A stretch of 64,000 nt of DNA from Clostridium lacusfryxellense (GCF_018861735.1 NZ_JAHLEB010000001.1:248001-312000), one strand, 5' to 3'; shown: positions 46,551 through 57,823, numbered from the stretch's first letter. The notes: generated by a model not told the origin, from the letters alone. Numbers and translations are program-made.

Positions 46551-46814
46551 TCGTTATCCTCCTAAATTTAAGACTGTTTTTTTTGAGCCGTATTACTATT
46601 ATAGCATATAAGCTAATATAACCCCATTATAACGCTAATATAAATATTCATAGTGTGGAGGCTTTCGTTTTCTCTATTTAACTTCGAATAGCTTTGAAAT
46701 TAATATATTTTAGTAGGTTTTTGATGTTGATATATTGTATTGTAACAATAGTACATATTAAACTAATAAATGGTGAAACTAATTATATTATTAAAATTAT
46801 AAGGAGGCAGTAAA

Positions 46815-46991
46815 GTGGAAGATATTAAAGTAGTATGTACTTGTTTAAATATCACAGTACAAGATATAACTAATGCTATTGAAAACGGTGCTAAGTCTTT
46901 TGAAGAAGTTCAAGCAGCTACAAATGTCAGTACTGGATGTGGTAAATGTATAGATTCAGTTAAAGAATTAGTAGATGAATTGTTAGCTTAG
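46815..46991 (+). CDS. BFD-like [2Fe-2S]-binding protein
   Basis: 58 residues, GTG start with AAGGAGG upstream. CTCLNIT and STGCGKCIDSVKEL provide the four Cys of the bacterioferritin-associated ferredoxin fold (CxC...CxxC). It may donate electrons for iron release or to other redox proteins. Alone. Confidence 0.82.
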   Translation: MEDIKVVCTCLNITVQDITNAIENGAKSFEEVQAATNVSTGCGKCIDSVKELVDELLA

Positions 46992-47014
46992 TGAGTTTGC
47001 AGTTGCTTGCTGTT

Positions 47015-47110
47015 TTATTTTCTGTGATTTTCTTTGAATTTCTTATAAGTCAAATATACAAAAGGAAACAAAGTGCATAAGACTACTACTGGAATTGGTA
47101 AAGCTTGCAT
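47015..47110 (-). CDS. 31-residue membrane peptide after the ABC operon
   Basis: QALPIPVVVLCTLFPFVYLT is one membrane helix, followed by a basic tail KKFKENHRK. GAAAGGAG lies 8 nt before the ATG. It sits 42 bp after the permease stop codon on the same strand, so it may be the last gene of the YtrA-type operon. The function is unknown; a small transporter partner is possible. Confidence 0.55.
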   Translation of the reverse strand: MQALPIPVVVLCTLFPFVYLTYKKFKENHRK

Positions 47111-47151
47111 AGTTATCGCTCCTTTCTCAAAATGAATAAGCCTTGCTGTAG

Positions 47152-47793
47152 TTATAGCAATTCTTTCTTTAAGTAAATTTTTGTAGAGACATTTATAGAA
47201 ATAAAGAGAATAGCAATTATAGATACAATCGGAATTAGGTACTGGATAAACATAGGCAGTGCAGACAATGCCGTAAAATCGAGTTTGATATTGTTTTTTG
47301 CTAATATAGCCATTAAAAATGGCGACACCATGATTAATATCATGAAAAAATACTTTGTTTTTTCAAATCCCAATTTGTATTGCACAGGTGTATATATACC
47401 AAATAGGATTACTGAAATCAGCATAGTAATAAGGTAGCTAGATGGAGTAAGATGGTCTATCTTAATAAATATCAGTGCTAATATGTTGTATGCCAAGCCA
47501 CAATAAGTAAAAATTAATATGAGAAAAGCATATCTTGCTTTTACAAGAGTACTGCGGGAGTATGGTGTAGCACATAGCAGTGATTCAGCTTTAGGGTATT
47601 TCATTTCTGCCATTAAAACATATTGATACAACATAAAGACTGTAAAAATCACCGACAATACAAATGCACTAAATCCCAAAAGTTGGGATGCTTGTATCAT
47701 TAAAAATATAGGGATAGCAAATGGCAAAATTACTAAAAGTGGCAAAAAATTTTTTATAAGTAAGAAGTCTTTCTTAACAAGATGTAACAACAT
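47152..47793 (-). CDS. ABC-2 type permease (YtrC/D-like)
   Basis: 213 residues with six predicted membrane helices (for example LPLLVILPFAIPIFLMI and FFMILIMVSPFLMAILA). It is the membrane partner of the upstream ATPase, sharing one base between stop and start. The unit GntR-ATPase-permease is the YtrA-type cell-envelope/antibiotic response module. Confidence 0.85.
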   Translation of the reverse strand: MLLHLVKKDFLLIKNFLPLLVILPFAIPIFLMIQASQLLGFSAFVLSVIFTVFMLYQYVLMAEMKYPKAESLLCATPYSRSTLVKARYAFLILIFTYCGLAYNILALIFIKIDHLTPSSYLITMLISVILFGIYTPVQYKLGFEKTKYFFMILIMVSPFLMAILAKNNIKLDFTALSALPMFIQYLIPIVSIIAILFISINVSTKIYLKKELL

Positions 47794-48653
47794 TATTTTC
47801 CGCCTCCTTCTACATAACTGAGCATAATATTTTCTATGGTAGGTCTTTCGACCAAAATGTCTTTTATGCTTTTTCGCACTTGAGATAATTTATTGGTGAT
47901 GCCTGCAAAACCAAATCCTGTCTCTTGAATATTTAAGAACAGTTTTCTGGTTTCAATATTTAAATCATTACTATCACCTTTTACTAATCGATGAGTGTCA
48001 ATCAACGTATCCTTTTCCTCATTAAACAAAATCTTGCCATTATTTATAAGAATTATCATATCTGCAATTTTATCAAGATCGGAAGTAATGTGCGTTGAAA
48101 AAAAAACGCTTTTGCCGCCTTGTTTCATATAATCTGTCAATATATCCATGAACTGACTTCGAATTAATGGGTCAAGTCCACTTGTAGGTTCGTCCATAAT
48201 AAGTAAGTCTGCCTGATGGGAAAGTGCTAAAGTCAAAGCATATTTCATACGCATACCTTTTGAAAGTGTTGAGATTTTCTGACGTGGACTTAGCGTAAAA
48301 CGTTCCATATAGGTTTTGTAATCACGTTCATTCCAACTAGAATATGCAGGCGCAATAATGCTTTTCATTTCTTTCATTGTAAGGTCATCATAAAAGCAGC
48401 CTTCATCCATCACAACTCCAATACGGTTTTTTAACTCAGGCCCATGCTTATCCATATCTTTTCCAAATATTTTTACATCACCGCTATTTCTTTTTATAAG
48501 ACCAAGAATAGTTCGTATAGTGGTTGTTTTACCAGCTCCATTTATACCGATAAACCCTGTAATACAATCTTCCGGTAAAGAGAAGTTAACATCAGAAAGT
48601 GCAAATTCCGCATAAGATTTATTTAACCCTGATACTTCTAATACATTGCTCAT
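47793..48653 (-). CDS. ABC transporter ATP-binding protein (YtrB-like)
   Basis: 286 residues. GINGAGKTT (Walker A), LSKGMRMKYALT (signature, degenerate), LLIMDEPTSGLD (Walker B) and FFSTHI (H-loop) are all present. Its start overlaps the GntR stop by 4 bp (ATGA type). It drives the adjoining permease. Confidence 0.9.
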   Translation of the reverse strand: MSNVLEVSGLNKSYAEFALSDVNFSLPEDCITGFIGINGAGKTTTIRTILGLIKRNSGDVKIFGKDMDKHGPELKNRIGVVMDEGCFYDDLTMKEMKSIIAPAYSSWNERDYKTYMERFTLSPRQKISTLSKGMRMKYALTLALSHQADLLIMDEPTSGLDPLIRSQFMDILTDYMKQGGKSVFFSTHITSDLDKIADMIILINNGKILFNEEKDTLIDTHRLVKGDSNDLNIETRKLFLNIQETGFGFAGITNKLSQVRKSIKDILVERPTIENIMLSYVEGGGK

Positions 48654-49030
48654 TTTTCATCCTCCTCATATAAAATATCCATCATGGCGTTTAATTCTTC
48701 TTTAGAAATTTTTAATGTCTTTGCTGATAGAATTAAGTCCTGCATTTTTTGTTCAACAATACGGCGTTTAGAGTCACGTAGTAGTTCTAAATTACCAGCA
48801 GAAATAAAAGTGCCAATGCCAACCTGACTTGTAATAAAACCCTCTTGCTCTAATTCATTGTAGACACGACGTATAGTAAGAACGCTTACTTTCAAATCAT
48901 TTGCAAAATTTCTTATAGACGGGAGTGGATCACCGTCAGACATCTCACCCTTAAAAATGATGTCTTTTAGTTGATCTTTTATTTGTTGGTATAGGGGTAT
49001 ATTAGATATATTTGAAATTAAAATTTTCAT
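48650..49030 (-). CDS. GntR-family regulator (YtrA subfamily)
   Basis: 126 residues from ATG 49030, with AAGGTGAT upstream. The winged helix PLYQQIKDQLKDIIFKGEMS ... LPSIRNFANDLKVSVLTIRR fits GntR, and the short C-terminus (about 50 residues) marks the YtrA subfamily. It probably represses its own operon via the inverted repeat in front of the gene, and responds to cell-wall antibiotics or envelope stress. Confidence 0.9.
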   Translation of the reverse strand: MKILISNISNIPLYQQIKDQLKDIIFKGEMSDGDPLPSIRNFANDLKVSVLTIRRVYNELEQEGFITSQVGIGTFISAGNLELLRDSKRRIVEQKMQDLILSAKTLKISKEELNAMMDILYEEDEK

Positions 49031-49055
49031 ATAGTTTATCACCTTTCTTAAGTCG

Positions 49056-49106
49056 GTGTGTATCTTCTTAATACACACTATACACTTAGGGGGCTGTTTT
49101 TGTCAA
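49056..49106 (-). promoter_or_regulatory. Promoter and GntR operator of the ABC operon
   Basis: On the minus strand TTGACA (49101-49106) and TATAGT (49077-49082) are 18 bp apart. Just downstream and touching the -10, GTGTGTAT and ATACACAC form a perfect 8-bp inverted repeat (49056-49078) with a 7-bp centre. The site suits a GntR dimer blocking RNA polymerase. Confidence 0.85.
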
Positions 49107-49211
49107 TATGTTAAAGGAAATTTAATAAAACTTTCTACATAATTTAGAAAACATGTTATAATTTTATTAAAGGTTATGCATATTTTATGCAGAGGAATTG
49201 GGGGAGGGTAT

Positions 49212-50042
49212 ATGAAACCTAAAGCTAAAAAAGCCCTAACAATGTTTTTGGTAATTATAACATTGATAGTATTTTGTATATGGCAAAACAACGGTATAAT
49301 GGTGACAAAAATTAAATATTCTAATTCTAAAATTCCAAATGACTTTGACGGATATACAATTGTTCAGATTTCTGATTTGCACAATAAAGAATTTGGAATT
49401 AATCAATCTAAATTATTAAATAAAACAAAGAAGGCAAAACCTGATATCATAGTAATAACAGGTGACTTAATTGATAGAAATCATACAAATATTGAACTTG
49501 CTATGGAATATATAAGTGGAGCAGTGAAGATAGCCCCTGTGTATTTTGTATCAGGTAATCATGAGAAGTGGTCAGGAACTTATAAAGAATTATCAGATAA
49601 ACTTACAAAAGCAGGTGTAACTATTTTAGACAATAAAAAAGTATCCCTGGATAAAAATAATAAAACTATAACTTTGATAGGAATATCAGACCCCGCTTTT
49701 TATCCAGATGATTATTGGGAAGGGAAACGATTAAAAACATTGATGATTGGTGAACAAAATAATTTTAATATTTTACTTTCGCACAGACCAGAATTGATGG
49801 ATTTATATGTTGATAATCATGTTGATTTAGCATTTAGTGGGCACGCCCATGGTGGGCAATTTAGATTACCATTTATCGGGGGGCTAATTGCACCAGACCA
49901 AGGATTATTTCCTGAATTTACAGAAGGTAATCATGAAAAAGAAGCCACATCTATGATAGTTAGCAGGGGACTGGGAAACAGTATTATACCCTTAAGAATT
50001 TTTAACAGACCAGAAGTTGTCGTTGTAACTTTAAAAAAATAA
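49212..50042 (+). CDS. Membrane-anchored metallophosphoesterase (YkuE-like)
   Basis: 276 residues from ATG 49212, with GGGGGAGGG upstream. An N-terminal membrane anchor (ALTMFLVIITLIVFCIW) is followed by the metallophosphatase motifs ISDLHN, TGDLIDR, SGNHEK, LSHRPE and SGHAHGGQ, all intact. YkuE-type enzymes act on the outside of the membrane with two metal ions; a lipid or phosphodiester substrate is likely, not known. Confidence 0.9.
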   Translation: MKPKAKKALTMFLVIITLIVFCIWQNNGIMVTKIKYSNSKIPNDFDGYTIVQISDLHNKEFGINQSKLLNKTKKAKPDIIVITGDLIDRNHTNIELAMEYISGAVKIAPVYFVSGNHEKWSGTYKELSDKLTKAGVTILDNKKVSLDKNNKTITLIGISDPAFYPDDYWEGKRLKTLMIGEQNNFNILLSHRPELMDLYVDNHVDLAFSGHAHGGQFRLPFIGGLIAPDQGLFPEFTEGNHEKEATSMIVSRGLGNSIIPLRIFNRPEVVVVTLKK

Positions 50043-50083
50043 TAAAGGTTTAATATTATATAGGCTGAAAGGTGGTAACAACT

Positions 50084-50698
50084 ATGAATCAGAAAGATAG
50101 AATGTTGGAGGGTCTGCCATATAAGGCATGGTTAGACGGATTAGCAGAAGAACGAATGGAGAATAAAAAGAAGATATATGAGTATAATCACTGTCTACCA
50201 GATGAAGATGAGAAAAGTGATAAATTAATAAGAGATATTCTTGGTAAAGCAGGTGTAGACATACATATTGAAGCACCCTTTCGTTGCGATTATGGAAAGA
50301 ACATTGAAATTGGAGATTGTTTTTTTGCGAATTATAACTGTACTATTTTAGATGTGGGAAAAATAATCATAGGTAATAACGTACAATTTGCTCCGAATGT
50401 TTCTTTATATACAGCAGGTCATCCGATACATCCTGATTCGCGAAATTCTGGATATGAATATGGTATTGGTATAACAATAGGAAATAATGTTTGGCTTGGT
50501 GGAAATGTTGTTGTAAATCCTGGAGTTAACATTGGAAATAATGCCGTTATAGGTTCGGGAAGTGTTGTTACCAAAGATATTCCAGATAATATGATAGCGG
50601 TAGGAAACCCATGCAAGGTTATTCGTGAAATTACCGAAGAAGACCGTAAATATTACTATAAAAATAATGTTTTTGACGTTGATGATTACAACGTTTAG
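50084..50698 (+). CDS. maa: Sugar O-acetyltransferase (maltose/galactoside type)
   Basis: 204 residues from ATG 50084, with AAAGGTGG upstream. It begins with the MAC domain (DRMLEGLPYKAWLD) and continues as a left-handed beta helix of hexapeptide repeats (IGNNVWLGGNVVVNPGVNIG, then NNAVIGSGSVVTKDIP). The catalytic His is in TAGHPIHPDSR. It transfers acetyl from acetyl-CoA to maltose, glucose or a related sugar. The maltose-6-phosphate genes lie just downstream. Confidence 0.9.
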   Translation: MNQKDRMLEGLPYKAWLDGLAEERMENKKKIYEYNHCLPDEDEKSDKLIRDILGKAGVDIHIEAPFRCDYGKNIEIGDCFFANYNCTILDVGKIIIGNNVQFAPNVSLYTAGHPIHPDSRNSGYEYGIGITIGNNVWLGGNVVVNPGVNIGNNAVIGSGSVVTKDIPDNMIAVGNPCKVIREITEEDRKYYYKNNVFDVDDYNV

Positions 50699-50749
50699 TA
50701 TGAATAATATATATTTAAATGCTATAAAATATAAGGGATGATAACTAGA

Positions 50750-51505
50750 ATGGGAATTAATAAATTATTACAAAATTCAGAATTAACGTTATTAGAACGG
50801 AATGTATTAAAGTACATTGTTTTAAATATAGATACCGTGATTAAGATGGGTGTAAGAGGAATTGCTAAAGCAAACTATACTTCAACATCTACTATTATGA
50901 GGTTATCTAAAAAACTAGGATATACAGGATTTGTAGATATGCATTATCACTTGTTACCTTTAATAAGAAAAAATGAATCAGGTTTTGAGGATTCCAATAA
51001 TTTTCTGCCTAAACAGCAATTAGATTTATTATTAAAATATATAACAGAAAAACAGATTAATGATTTTCTCGATTGTCTAGATGAAAAAAGTGAAAAAATT
51101 AAATTTATATATGCCACAGGCTTCTCAGCTATAGCAGCTGATTATATTAATAAGAAACTCTTAGTACTAGGAAAACGATGTATTCTCTCAAGTGGAACGG
51201 ACTCCGCAAGTGTATTCGAGAATAATTTAGATTATATTAATACTATGTTTGTTATCTCTAAATCAGGAGAAACAAGGCAGGTATTGTCAAAAGTAAAAAC
51301 AGCTAAAGAAAATAAAATTAAGGTAATATCATTTACCGGAGAAACAGATAATTCAATTAGCAGGATTGCAGATGTAAGTTTTAAAATACAGGATAGTGAT
51401 AGGTTAGATGATGGAAATACTAGTCCTAATATGTTTTTTCCTAATTTACTTACACTATTTGAATTTCTTATTTATAAAGATTATAAACGATTGGAAGACA
51501 AATAA
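50750..51505 (+). CDS. RpiR/MurR-family regulator
   Basis: 251 residues from ATG 50750; ATG 50738 is an alternative. The N-terminal HTH_6 reads GVRGIAKANYTSTSTIMRLS KK with the recognition helix near residue 50, and the C-terminal SIS sugar-phosphate domain has YATGFSAIAADY and VISKSGETRQV. It most likely senses maltose-6-phosphate or a related sugar phosphate and controls the GH4/PTS genes downstream. A terminator separates it from them. Confidence 0.87.
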   Translation: MGINKLLQNSELTLLERNVLKYIVLNIDTVIKMGVRGIAKANYTSTSTIMRLSKKLGYTGFVDMHYHLLPLIRKNESGFEDSNNFLPKQQLDLLLKYITEKQINDFLDCLDEKSEKIKFIYATGFSAIAADYINKKLLVLGKRCILSSGTDSASVFENNLDYINTMFVISKSGETRQVLSKVKTAKENKIKVISFTGETDNSISRIADVSFKIQDSDRLDDGNTSPNMFFPNLLTLFEFLIYKDYKRLEDK

Positions 51506-51549
51506 AGCCTAAAATTTCATTTATGCTTTAGATTATAGGGCAAAAAAGC

Positions 51550-51582
51550 GAAACGTGTTACCTCATTAGGGTAACACGTTTC
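51550..51582 (+). terminator. Terminator of the RpiR-type gene
   Basis: GAAACGTGTTACC pairs with GGTAACACGTTTC around a 7-nt loop and is followed by TTTGC. A strong hairpin with a short T-tract. Confidence 0.75.
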
Positions 51583-51589
51583 TTTGCAT

Positions 51590-53007
<1,418 letters not shown>

Positions 53008-53033
53008 CTATATTATTAAAGGGGTGAAGCGAT

Positions 53034-54395
53034 ATGGATTTTAAGCAATTAGCAAAAAGTATTGTTGAGGAAATCGGAGGAGTAAGCAATATAAGTCAGG
53101 TAAGCAACTGTTCTACAAGGTTAAGATTCGATTTAAAAGATCATTCGCTTATTAATGAAGATAAATTAAAAAAAATAAAAGGAGTAGCAGGAGTTGTAAA
53201 TAGGGGAGGGTTGTTTCAAGTAATTATTGGTACTGAAGTTTCACATGTTAGAGATGAAATCGAAAAGTTAGGTAACATAGTCCAGCTAGACAATACAAGT
53301 AGTAAAAATAAAAAAGGTATTGTTAATAGTGTTTTAGATGTAATATGTGGATCAGTGACCCCAGTTATACCAGCATTTATTGCTGGTGGACTTTTAAAGG
53401 CTGTTTTATCACTTTTATTACTGGCTGGTTTAGTAACAAAGGCAGGTCAGACATACCAATTAGTGAATACTATTGCAGATGCAGCGTTTTATTTTATGCC
53501 TATTTTAGTTGCGTATGCAGCATCAAAGAAATTTAATTGTAGCCCTATTTTGTCTATGACAGTTGCAGCTGTATTATTGCATCCGAATTTAATTGCAATG
53601 AAAGTTGCCGCAGTGCCAGTGCACTTTTTTAATATTCCAGTAGTAATGGCTACTTATTCTTCCTCTATTATTCCATCTATATTGGCTGTATGGTTATTAT
53701 CTTATGTGGAAAGGTTTGCAGAAAAAGTAGTGCCAAAAATGTTAAAAGTATTTTTGAAACCCCTTCTTATTTTAGCAATTGTTGCTCCAATTACGCTAAT
53801 TGTACTTGGACCCATTGGTGCAATTATTGGTGATGGTTTAACAAATATATTTCTTTTCTTAGATCAATTAGGAACTTGGATTGTTCCTACAGTAATCGGA
53901 TTTATCTATCCTCTATTAGTAATGACAGGTATGCATTGGAGTTTAATGCCCGTTTTCCTTCAAGAGTTAGCTACAAATGGGTATGAAACATTGTCTGGCC
54001 CAGGAGCCCTAGCATCTAATACTGCGCAAGCTGCGGCCTCATTATGTATTGCAATTAAATCAAAGAATATTGAGAAGAAGCAATTAGCTGGCTCCGTAGG
54101 TTTTACTGCATTAATGGGAATCACAGAACCTGCAATGTTTGGTATAACTTTAACTGATAAAAAGATATTGTTATGTGTAATGACAGGTGGTGGAATCGGA
54201 GGTTTCTTTGCTGGTATCTCAGGTTTAGTGAGATATGCTCCAGGTGGTGCCAGCTTACCAACATTGCCTCTATATATAGGTGATAATCCAAGGAATATTA
54301 TATATGCGGTTCTAACTTTACTTATTTCATTTGTTTCTACATTTGTGCTTACATGGTTATTTGGTTTTAAAGAAGATAAAATTCAAGAAGCTTAA
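53034..54395 (+). CDS. malB: PTS alpha-glucoside transporter subunit IIBC
   Basis: 453 residues. The N-terminal EIIB domain has the phosphorylated Cys26 in SNCSTRLRF. The EIIC membrane domain (about ten helices) has the conserved GITEPAMFG motif. There is no EIIA domain; a glucose-type EIIA encoded elsewhere must supply phosphate. It brings in maltose as maltose-6'-phosphate for the GH4 enzyme upstream. A strong terminator follows. Confidence 0.92.
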   Translation: MDFKQLAKSIVEEIGGVSNISQVSNCSTRLRFDLKDHSLINEDKLKKIKGVAGVVNRGGLFQVIIGTEVSHVRDEIEKLGNIVQLDNTSSKNKKGIVNSVLDVICGSVTPVIPAFIAGGLLKAVLSLLLLAGLVTKAGQTYQLVNTIADAAFYFMPILVAYAASKKFNCSPILSMTVAAVLLHPNLIAMKVAAVPVHFFNIPVVMATYSSSIIPSILAVWLLSYVERFAEKVVPKMLKVFLKPLLILAIVAPITLIVLGPIGAIIGDGLTNIFLFLDQLGTWIVPTVIGFIYPLLVMTGMHWSLMPVFLQELATNGYETLSGPGALASNTAQAAASLCIAIKSKNIEKKQLAGSVGFTALMGITEPAMFGITLTDKKILLCVMTGGGIGGFFAGISGLVRYAPGGASLPTLPLYIGDNPRNIIYAVLTLLISFVSTFVLTWLFGFKEDKIQEA

Positions 54396-54420
54396 TTGAC
54401 AGATAACGTTTCAAAAAAGT

Positions 54421-54450
54421 AAAACTCCTACTTATAAAAGTGGGAGTTTT
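54421..54450 (+). terminator. Terminator of the malH-malB operon
   Basis: AAAACTCCTAC and GTGGGAGTTTT form the stem with loop TTATAAAA. A 42-bp block here (54414-54455) is identical to 59727-59768. Confidence 0.85.
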
Positions 54451-54576
54451 ATATTCATTAGGAGTTGGTATAATGATGTATATTCATTAATAATTAAGGC
54501 GATTTTAACCCCAATCTCTATAGATGCTACAATAGGGATAAAGCAGTACTAACACAACATCATCTACTTAACAATT

Positions 54577-54849
54577 TTATATTTTAAATGAATCTACATA
54601 TTCCTTAGCTTCCTTTAATCCAAGACCTTTAGCTTCTCTCACTTTCTTAATTGCCGGAATTTTTTTACCTTGTGAAATGAGAATTCTTATATCATCATCA
54701 AAAGAAGGTTCAGGCACTCCAACTTGCTTTGCAATTTTATCTAAAGTTAAATTCATAAGTGACATTTTTTTTTCTAAAGTACGGATCCTACTTGAAAGAC
54801 TTGAAACTATAAGGAAAATCAGTAATATATATATGGGCATATAATCCAT
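54577..54849 (-). CDS. Membrane-anchored protein with ribosomal L7/L12 C-terminal domain
   Basis: 90 residues from ATG 54849, with GAAAGGAGCG upstream. One membrane helix (YILLIFLIVSSLSSRI), a coiled coil and then the L7/L12 C-terminal-like fold (GKKIPAIKKVREAKGLGLKE, AKEYVDSFKI). It is not a ribosome component; a small family of this kind is known in Firmicutes, with unknown function. Confidence 0.8.
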   Translation of the reverse strand: MDYMPIYILLIFLIVSSLSSRIRTLEKKMSLMNLTLDKIAKQVGVPEPSFDDDIRILISQGKKIPAIKKVREAKGLGLKEAKEYVDSFKI

Positions 54850-55158
54850 AAGAAACGCTCCTTTCATTTTAGGTGTGTTTTTCCCAAGACATATCATTTA
54901 TATTAGGCTATGTTTTGCAAATGTGAAGTAAAGTATAGTTTATTTATATGATAATAATAGCATAAATTTCAAGTATAAGGGAGTACAATACTTGAATAAT
55001 TATATTAATATATTATATAATTTAATCAGGACACTACCTAAAGTTTCTGCATGATTTTAAATTTACATAGTGTGCAGGAAAAAAACGTTTTATGTGGAAA
55101 TAATTTAGATATGAATATAGTTTATGTTTATAAAAATGAAAATTATAGGAGGAATAGT

Positions 55159-55761
55159 ATGGGGTTATTTGGACCAAGTAAAAAAGAAGTTTGGGAACAA
55201 CTGTCTAGGGAGATTAATGCAGATTATATAGAGGGAGGTTTCTTTAAAGGTGGAGTTGTTAAGGCACATGTAGATAATTGGATTGTTATGTTTGATACAT
55301 ATTCAGTTGGTAGTTCAAACAATGTTAGAACATATACACGAATAAGAGCACCCTTTAAAAGCATGGATAGTTTTTATTTTAAAATTTATAGGAAAGGGCT
55401 TTTTAGTGATTTAGGCAAACTTTTAGGTATGCAGGATATTAGTGTGGGGTATGGTGAATTTGATGATGACTTTATAATAAAAGGTAATAACGAAGAATTG
55501 TTAATTAAATTATTTTCAAATGAAAAAATAAGAGAATTATTAGAACTACAGAAATCAATATATTTAGAAGTTAAGGATGATGATGGTTTTTTTATAAATC
55601 AATTTTCTAGCAATGTAGATGAATTGTATTTTGTAGTAAATGGTGTAATTAGAGATATTGAACGACTTAAAGACCTTTACGAGCTATTTGCAGAAGTACT
55701 AAAAGAACTTTGCGTTATGAGTATAGCTAGTAGTGAACAAGTAGAGGTTGATTTGAAATAA
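55159..55761 (+). CDS. Uncharacterised protein, DUF3137-like
   Basis: 200 residues from ATG 55159, with AGGAGG upstream; a longer frame from 55051 has none. The pattern WEQLSREINADYIEGGFFKG, then KAHVDNWIVMFDTYS and RIRAPFKSMDSFYFKIYRKG looks like a soluble DUF3137-like domain. There are no membrane helices. The function is unknown and it has no operon partner. Confidence 0.6.
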   Translation: MGLFGPSKKEVWEQLSREINADYIEGGFFKGGVVKAHVDNWIVMFDTYSVGSSNNVRTYTRIRAPFKSMDSFYFKIYRKGLFSDLGKLLGMQDISVGYGEFDDDFIIKGNNEELLIKLFSNEKIRELLELQKSIYLEVKDDDGFFINQFSSNVDELYFVVNGVIRDIERLKDLYELFAEVLKELCVMSIASSEQVEVDLK

Positions 55762-55848
55762 GGGTATGTTTATTTAATGATATTAATTGGAATGCTAGTA
55801 ATATAAAGTTTGAAATTCTTTTAATGAGAATTAAGGAGGCAAATTAAT

Positions 55849-56757
55849 ATGCAAAAAATAGTTCCCCATTTATGGTATGACAAAGAGGCTAAAGAGGCAG
55901 CTGATTTCTATATCAGTTTATTTGATAATTCAAAGATTTTAAACACGACAGTTATCGGTGATACTCCTTCAGGAGACTCTGAAATTGTGAATTTTGAATT
56001 AGCTGGGCAACCATTCGCGGCAATAAGTGCAGGTCCTTACTTTAAATTAAACCCATCAATTTCTTTGATGGTTGCTTGTACGTCTGTAGAGGAAGTTAAT
56101 ACTAAATGGAAAGCATTGTCGGAAGGCGGAAATGAACTTATGCCACTTGGTGAATATCCATTTAGCAAGTGGTACGGTTGGATTCAAGATCGCTATGGAC
56201 TGTCTTGGCAGTTAATGCTTGTTGATATTGGGCTAACGGTCCAAAAGATTACGCCAAATCTCCTTTTCTCAAATAATGTGTGTGGGAAAACCGAAGAGGC
56301 AGTGAAGTACTACACAGAAGTTTTCGAGAATTCAGAAATAGGTATAATAAGCAGATATGAAAGTGATGAAGCAAAGTCAGCAAAAGCGCAGGTCAATTAT
56401 TCCGCTTTTAAGCTTTGTGGTGTTGATTTTTCGGCGATGGATAATGCGTTTGATGCTGATTTCAATTTCAATGAGGCATTTTCACTAATTGTAAATTGTA
56501 ATGATCAAAAGGAAATTGACTACTATTGGGATAAACTTTCTGCAGTACCTGAGGCAGAGCAATGCGGATGGGTTAAAGACCAGTTTGGTGTATCATGGCA
56601 GATTGTACCATCAAATATGAGCGAAGTACTATTAAATGGAACAAAAGATGAAATTCAAAGAGTTACAGAGGCTTTTCTTAAAATGAAAAAGTTTGATTTA
56701 AATGCTTTGGAGGAAGCACGGTTGGGTATAAATGAAGGCGGAAAATGTGGAAAATAA
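55849..56757 (+). CDS. VOC-family protein with two PhnB-like domains
   Basis: 302 residues made of two repeats of the PhnB/VOC fold: [20 protein letters not shown] in the first, [20 protein letters not shown] in the second, each ending in a DR/DQ-x-G-x-S-WQ motif ([18 protein letters not shown]). VOC proteins include glyoxalases and resistance proteins; the PhnB group has no settled reaction. AAGGAGG precedes the ATG. Confidence 0.87.
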   Translation: MQKIVPHLWYDKEAKEAADFYISLFDNSKILNTTVIGDTPSGDSEIVNFELAGQPFAAISAGPYFKLNPSISLMVACTSVEEVNTKWKALSEGGNELMPLGEYPFSKWYGWIQDRYGLSWQLMLVDIGLTVQKITPNLLFSNNVCGKTEEAVKYYTEVFENSEIGIISRYESDEAKSAKAQVNYSAFKLCGVDFSAMDNAFDADFNFNEAFSLIVNCNDQKEIDYYWDKLSAVPEAEQCGWVKDQFGVSWQIVPSNMSEVLLNGTKDEIQRVTEAFLKMKKFDLNALEEARLGINEGGKCGK

Positions 56758-56851
56758 ATTTTTATTATTATTTGTGCCGCAGTGGATGCGGCAGAAGGGA
56801 GAGTTAATATGAAACCTGAATTATCAACAATTAAAATTGGTCATCATTATT

Positions 56852-57727
56852 TTATTTTTCAGACAAACGATCAAATCCAACTCCTTTACCCCATACTGAA
56901 ATTACTGGCAAAACATCTATAAAGGCATCGGGATCTGTTTCTGCTATATATCTCTTAATTAACATAGATTCTCTTGGAGAACAGAGTGTTTGAAGTTTTA
57001 AACGCGATAAGTTCTTATAACCACCTTTTACCTCATAACTGGTGACGCCCCTTTTAATGCTGTGGATTATATATTGAGATATATCTTGATTATGATCACT
57101 TATTATCTCAAGCATGACTTTCTTTGAACCAAATCCAAACATAACGGCGTTGATCATATTAACCATTATGATTTGTGAAATAATAGCATAAAGTGCGATA
57201 TTAGAATTATAAACTATAACGGATGACGCAATTAATGTTCCATCAATACAAAGTAAAATCTCACTTATACTTACAAAAGTAAAAATCTTATGATGAAGAA
57301 TTTTCGCAACAGTATCAGTTCCTCCCATTGAAAATCCTCTTTTTAGAACAAGTCCAGAACCAATACCACATATGAGTCCAAAATAAACTGAGGCCAGCAT
57401 CAAATCATTTTTAATAAAGGTATAATTAAACCTTTCAAAAACTATTAATACAAAGGGGAATACTATAGACAGTGTAATTATTTTTATACCTTCTCTTTTC
57501 CCCATAGATATCCAAGCAACAGCTAAAACTAAAATAGATAACACATAATAGATATAAGTATATTTAATATTAATCAATTTTTCTAGTATAATTGATACTC
57601 CGGTTATTCCCCCGGTAATTAATCCATTTGGTCTTAGAATAGAAGTAATTGAAAATGCAATCAATACACAGCCTAAGGCAACAAATATAAAATCCAATAT
57701 GTTCTCATTTAAATTAATTTTAGTCAA
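56852..57727 (-). CDS. YitT-family membrane protein
   Basis: 291 residues. Five to six membrane helices start with DFIFVALGCVLIAFSITSIL; SGLVLKRGFSMGGTDTVAKI is the YitT hallmark. A C-terminal DUF2179 domain (SYEVKGGYKNLSRLKLQTLC) follows. The family is common in spore formers; its transport role is unproven. It lies upstream of a tRNA gene read in the same direction. Confidence 0.9.
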   Translation of the reverse strand: MTKINLNENILDFIFVALGCVLIAFSITSILRPNGLITGGITGVSIILEKLINIKYTYIYYVLSILVLAVAWISMGKREGIKIITLSIVFPFVLIVFERFNYTFIKNDLMLASVYFGLICGIGSGLVLKRGFSMGGTDTVAKILHHKIFTFVSISEILLCIDGTLIASSVIVYNSNIALYAIISQIIMVNMINAVMFGFGSKKVMLEIISDHNQDISQYIIHSIKRGVTSYEVKGGYKNLSRLKLQTLCSPRESMLIKRYIAETDPDAFIDVLPVISVWGKGVGFDRLSEK

Positions 57728-57823
57728 GATAACACCTTCCTTCTAATTTATAATTATATCCATTTAAAGTATTTCCATGCTATATAGTTTTCGAAACTTA
57801 CAAACACAATAAATGTGGAAAAT

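Noticed and set aside
56809-56922. A 37-codon frame after GGGAGAG, starting KPELSTIKIGHHYFIF
   Set aside because: It has a good ribosome site but overlaps the 3' end of the YitT gene on the other strand, and I recognise no family. Probably the start of a lost gene or chance.
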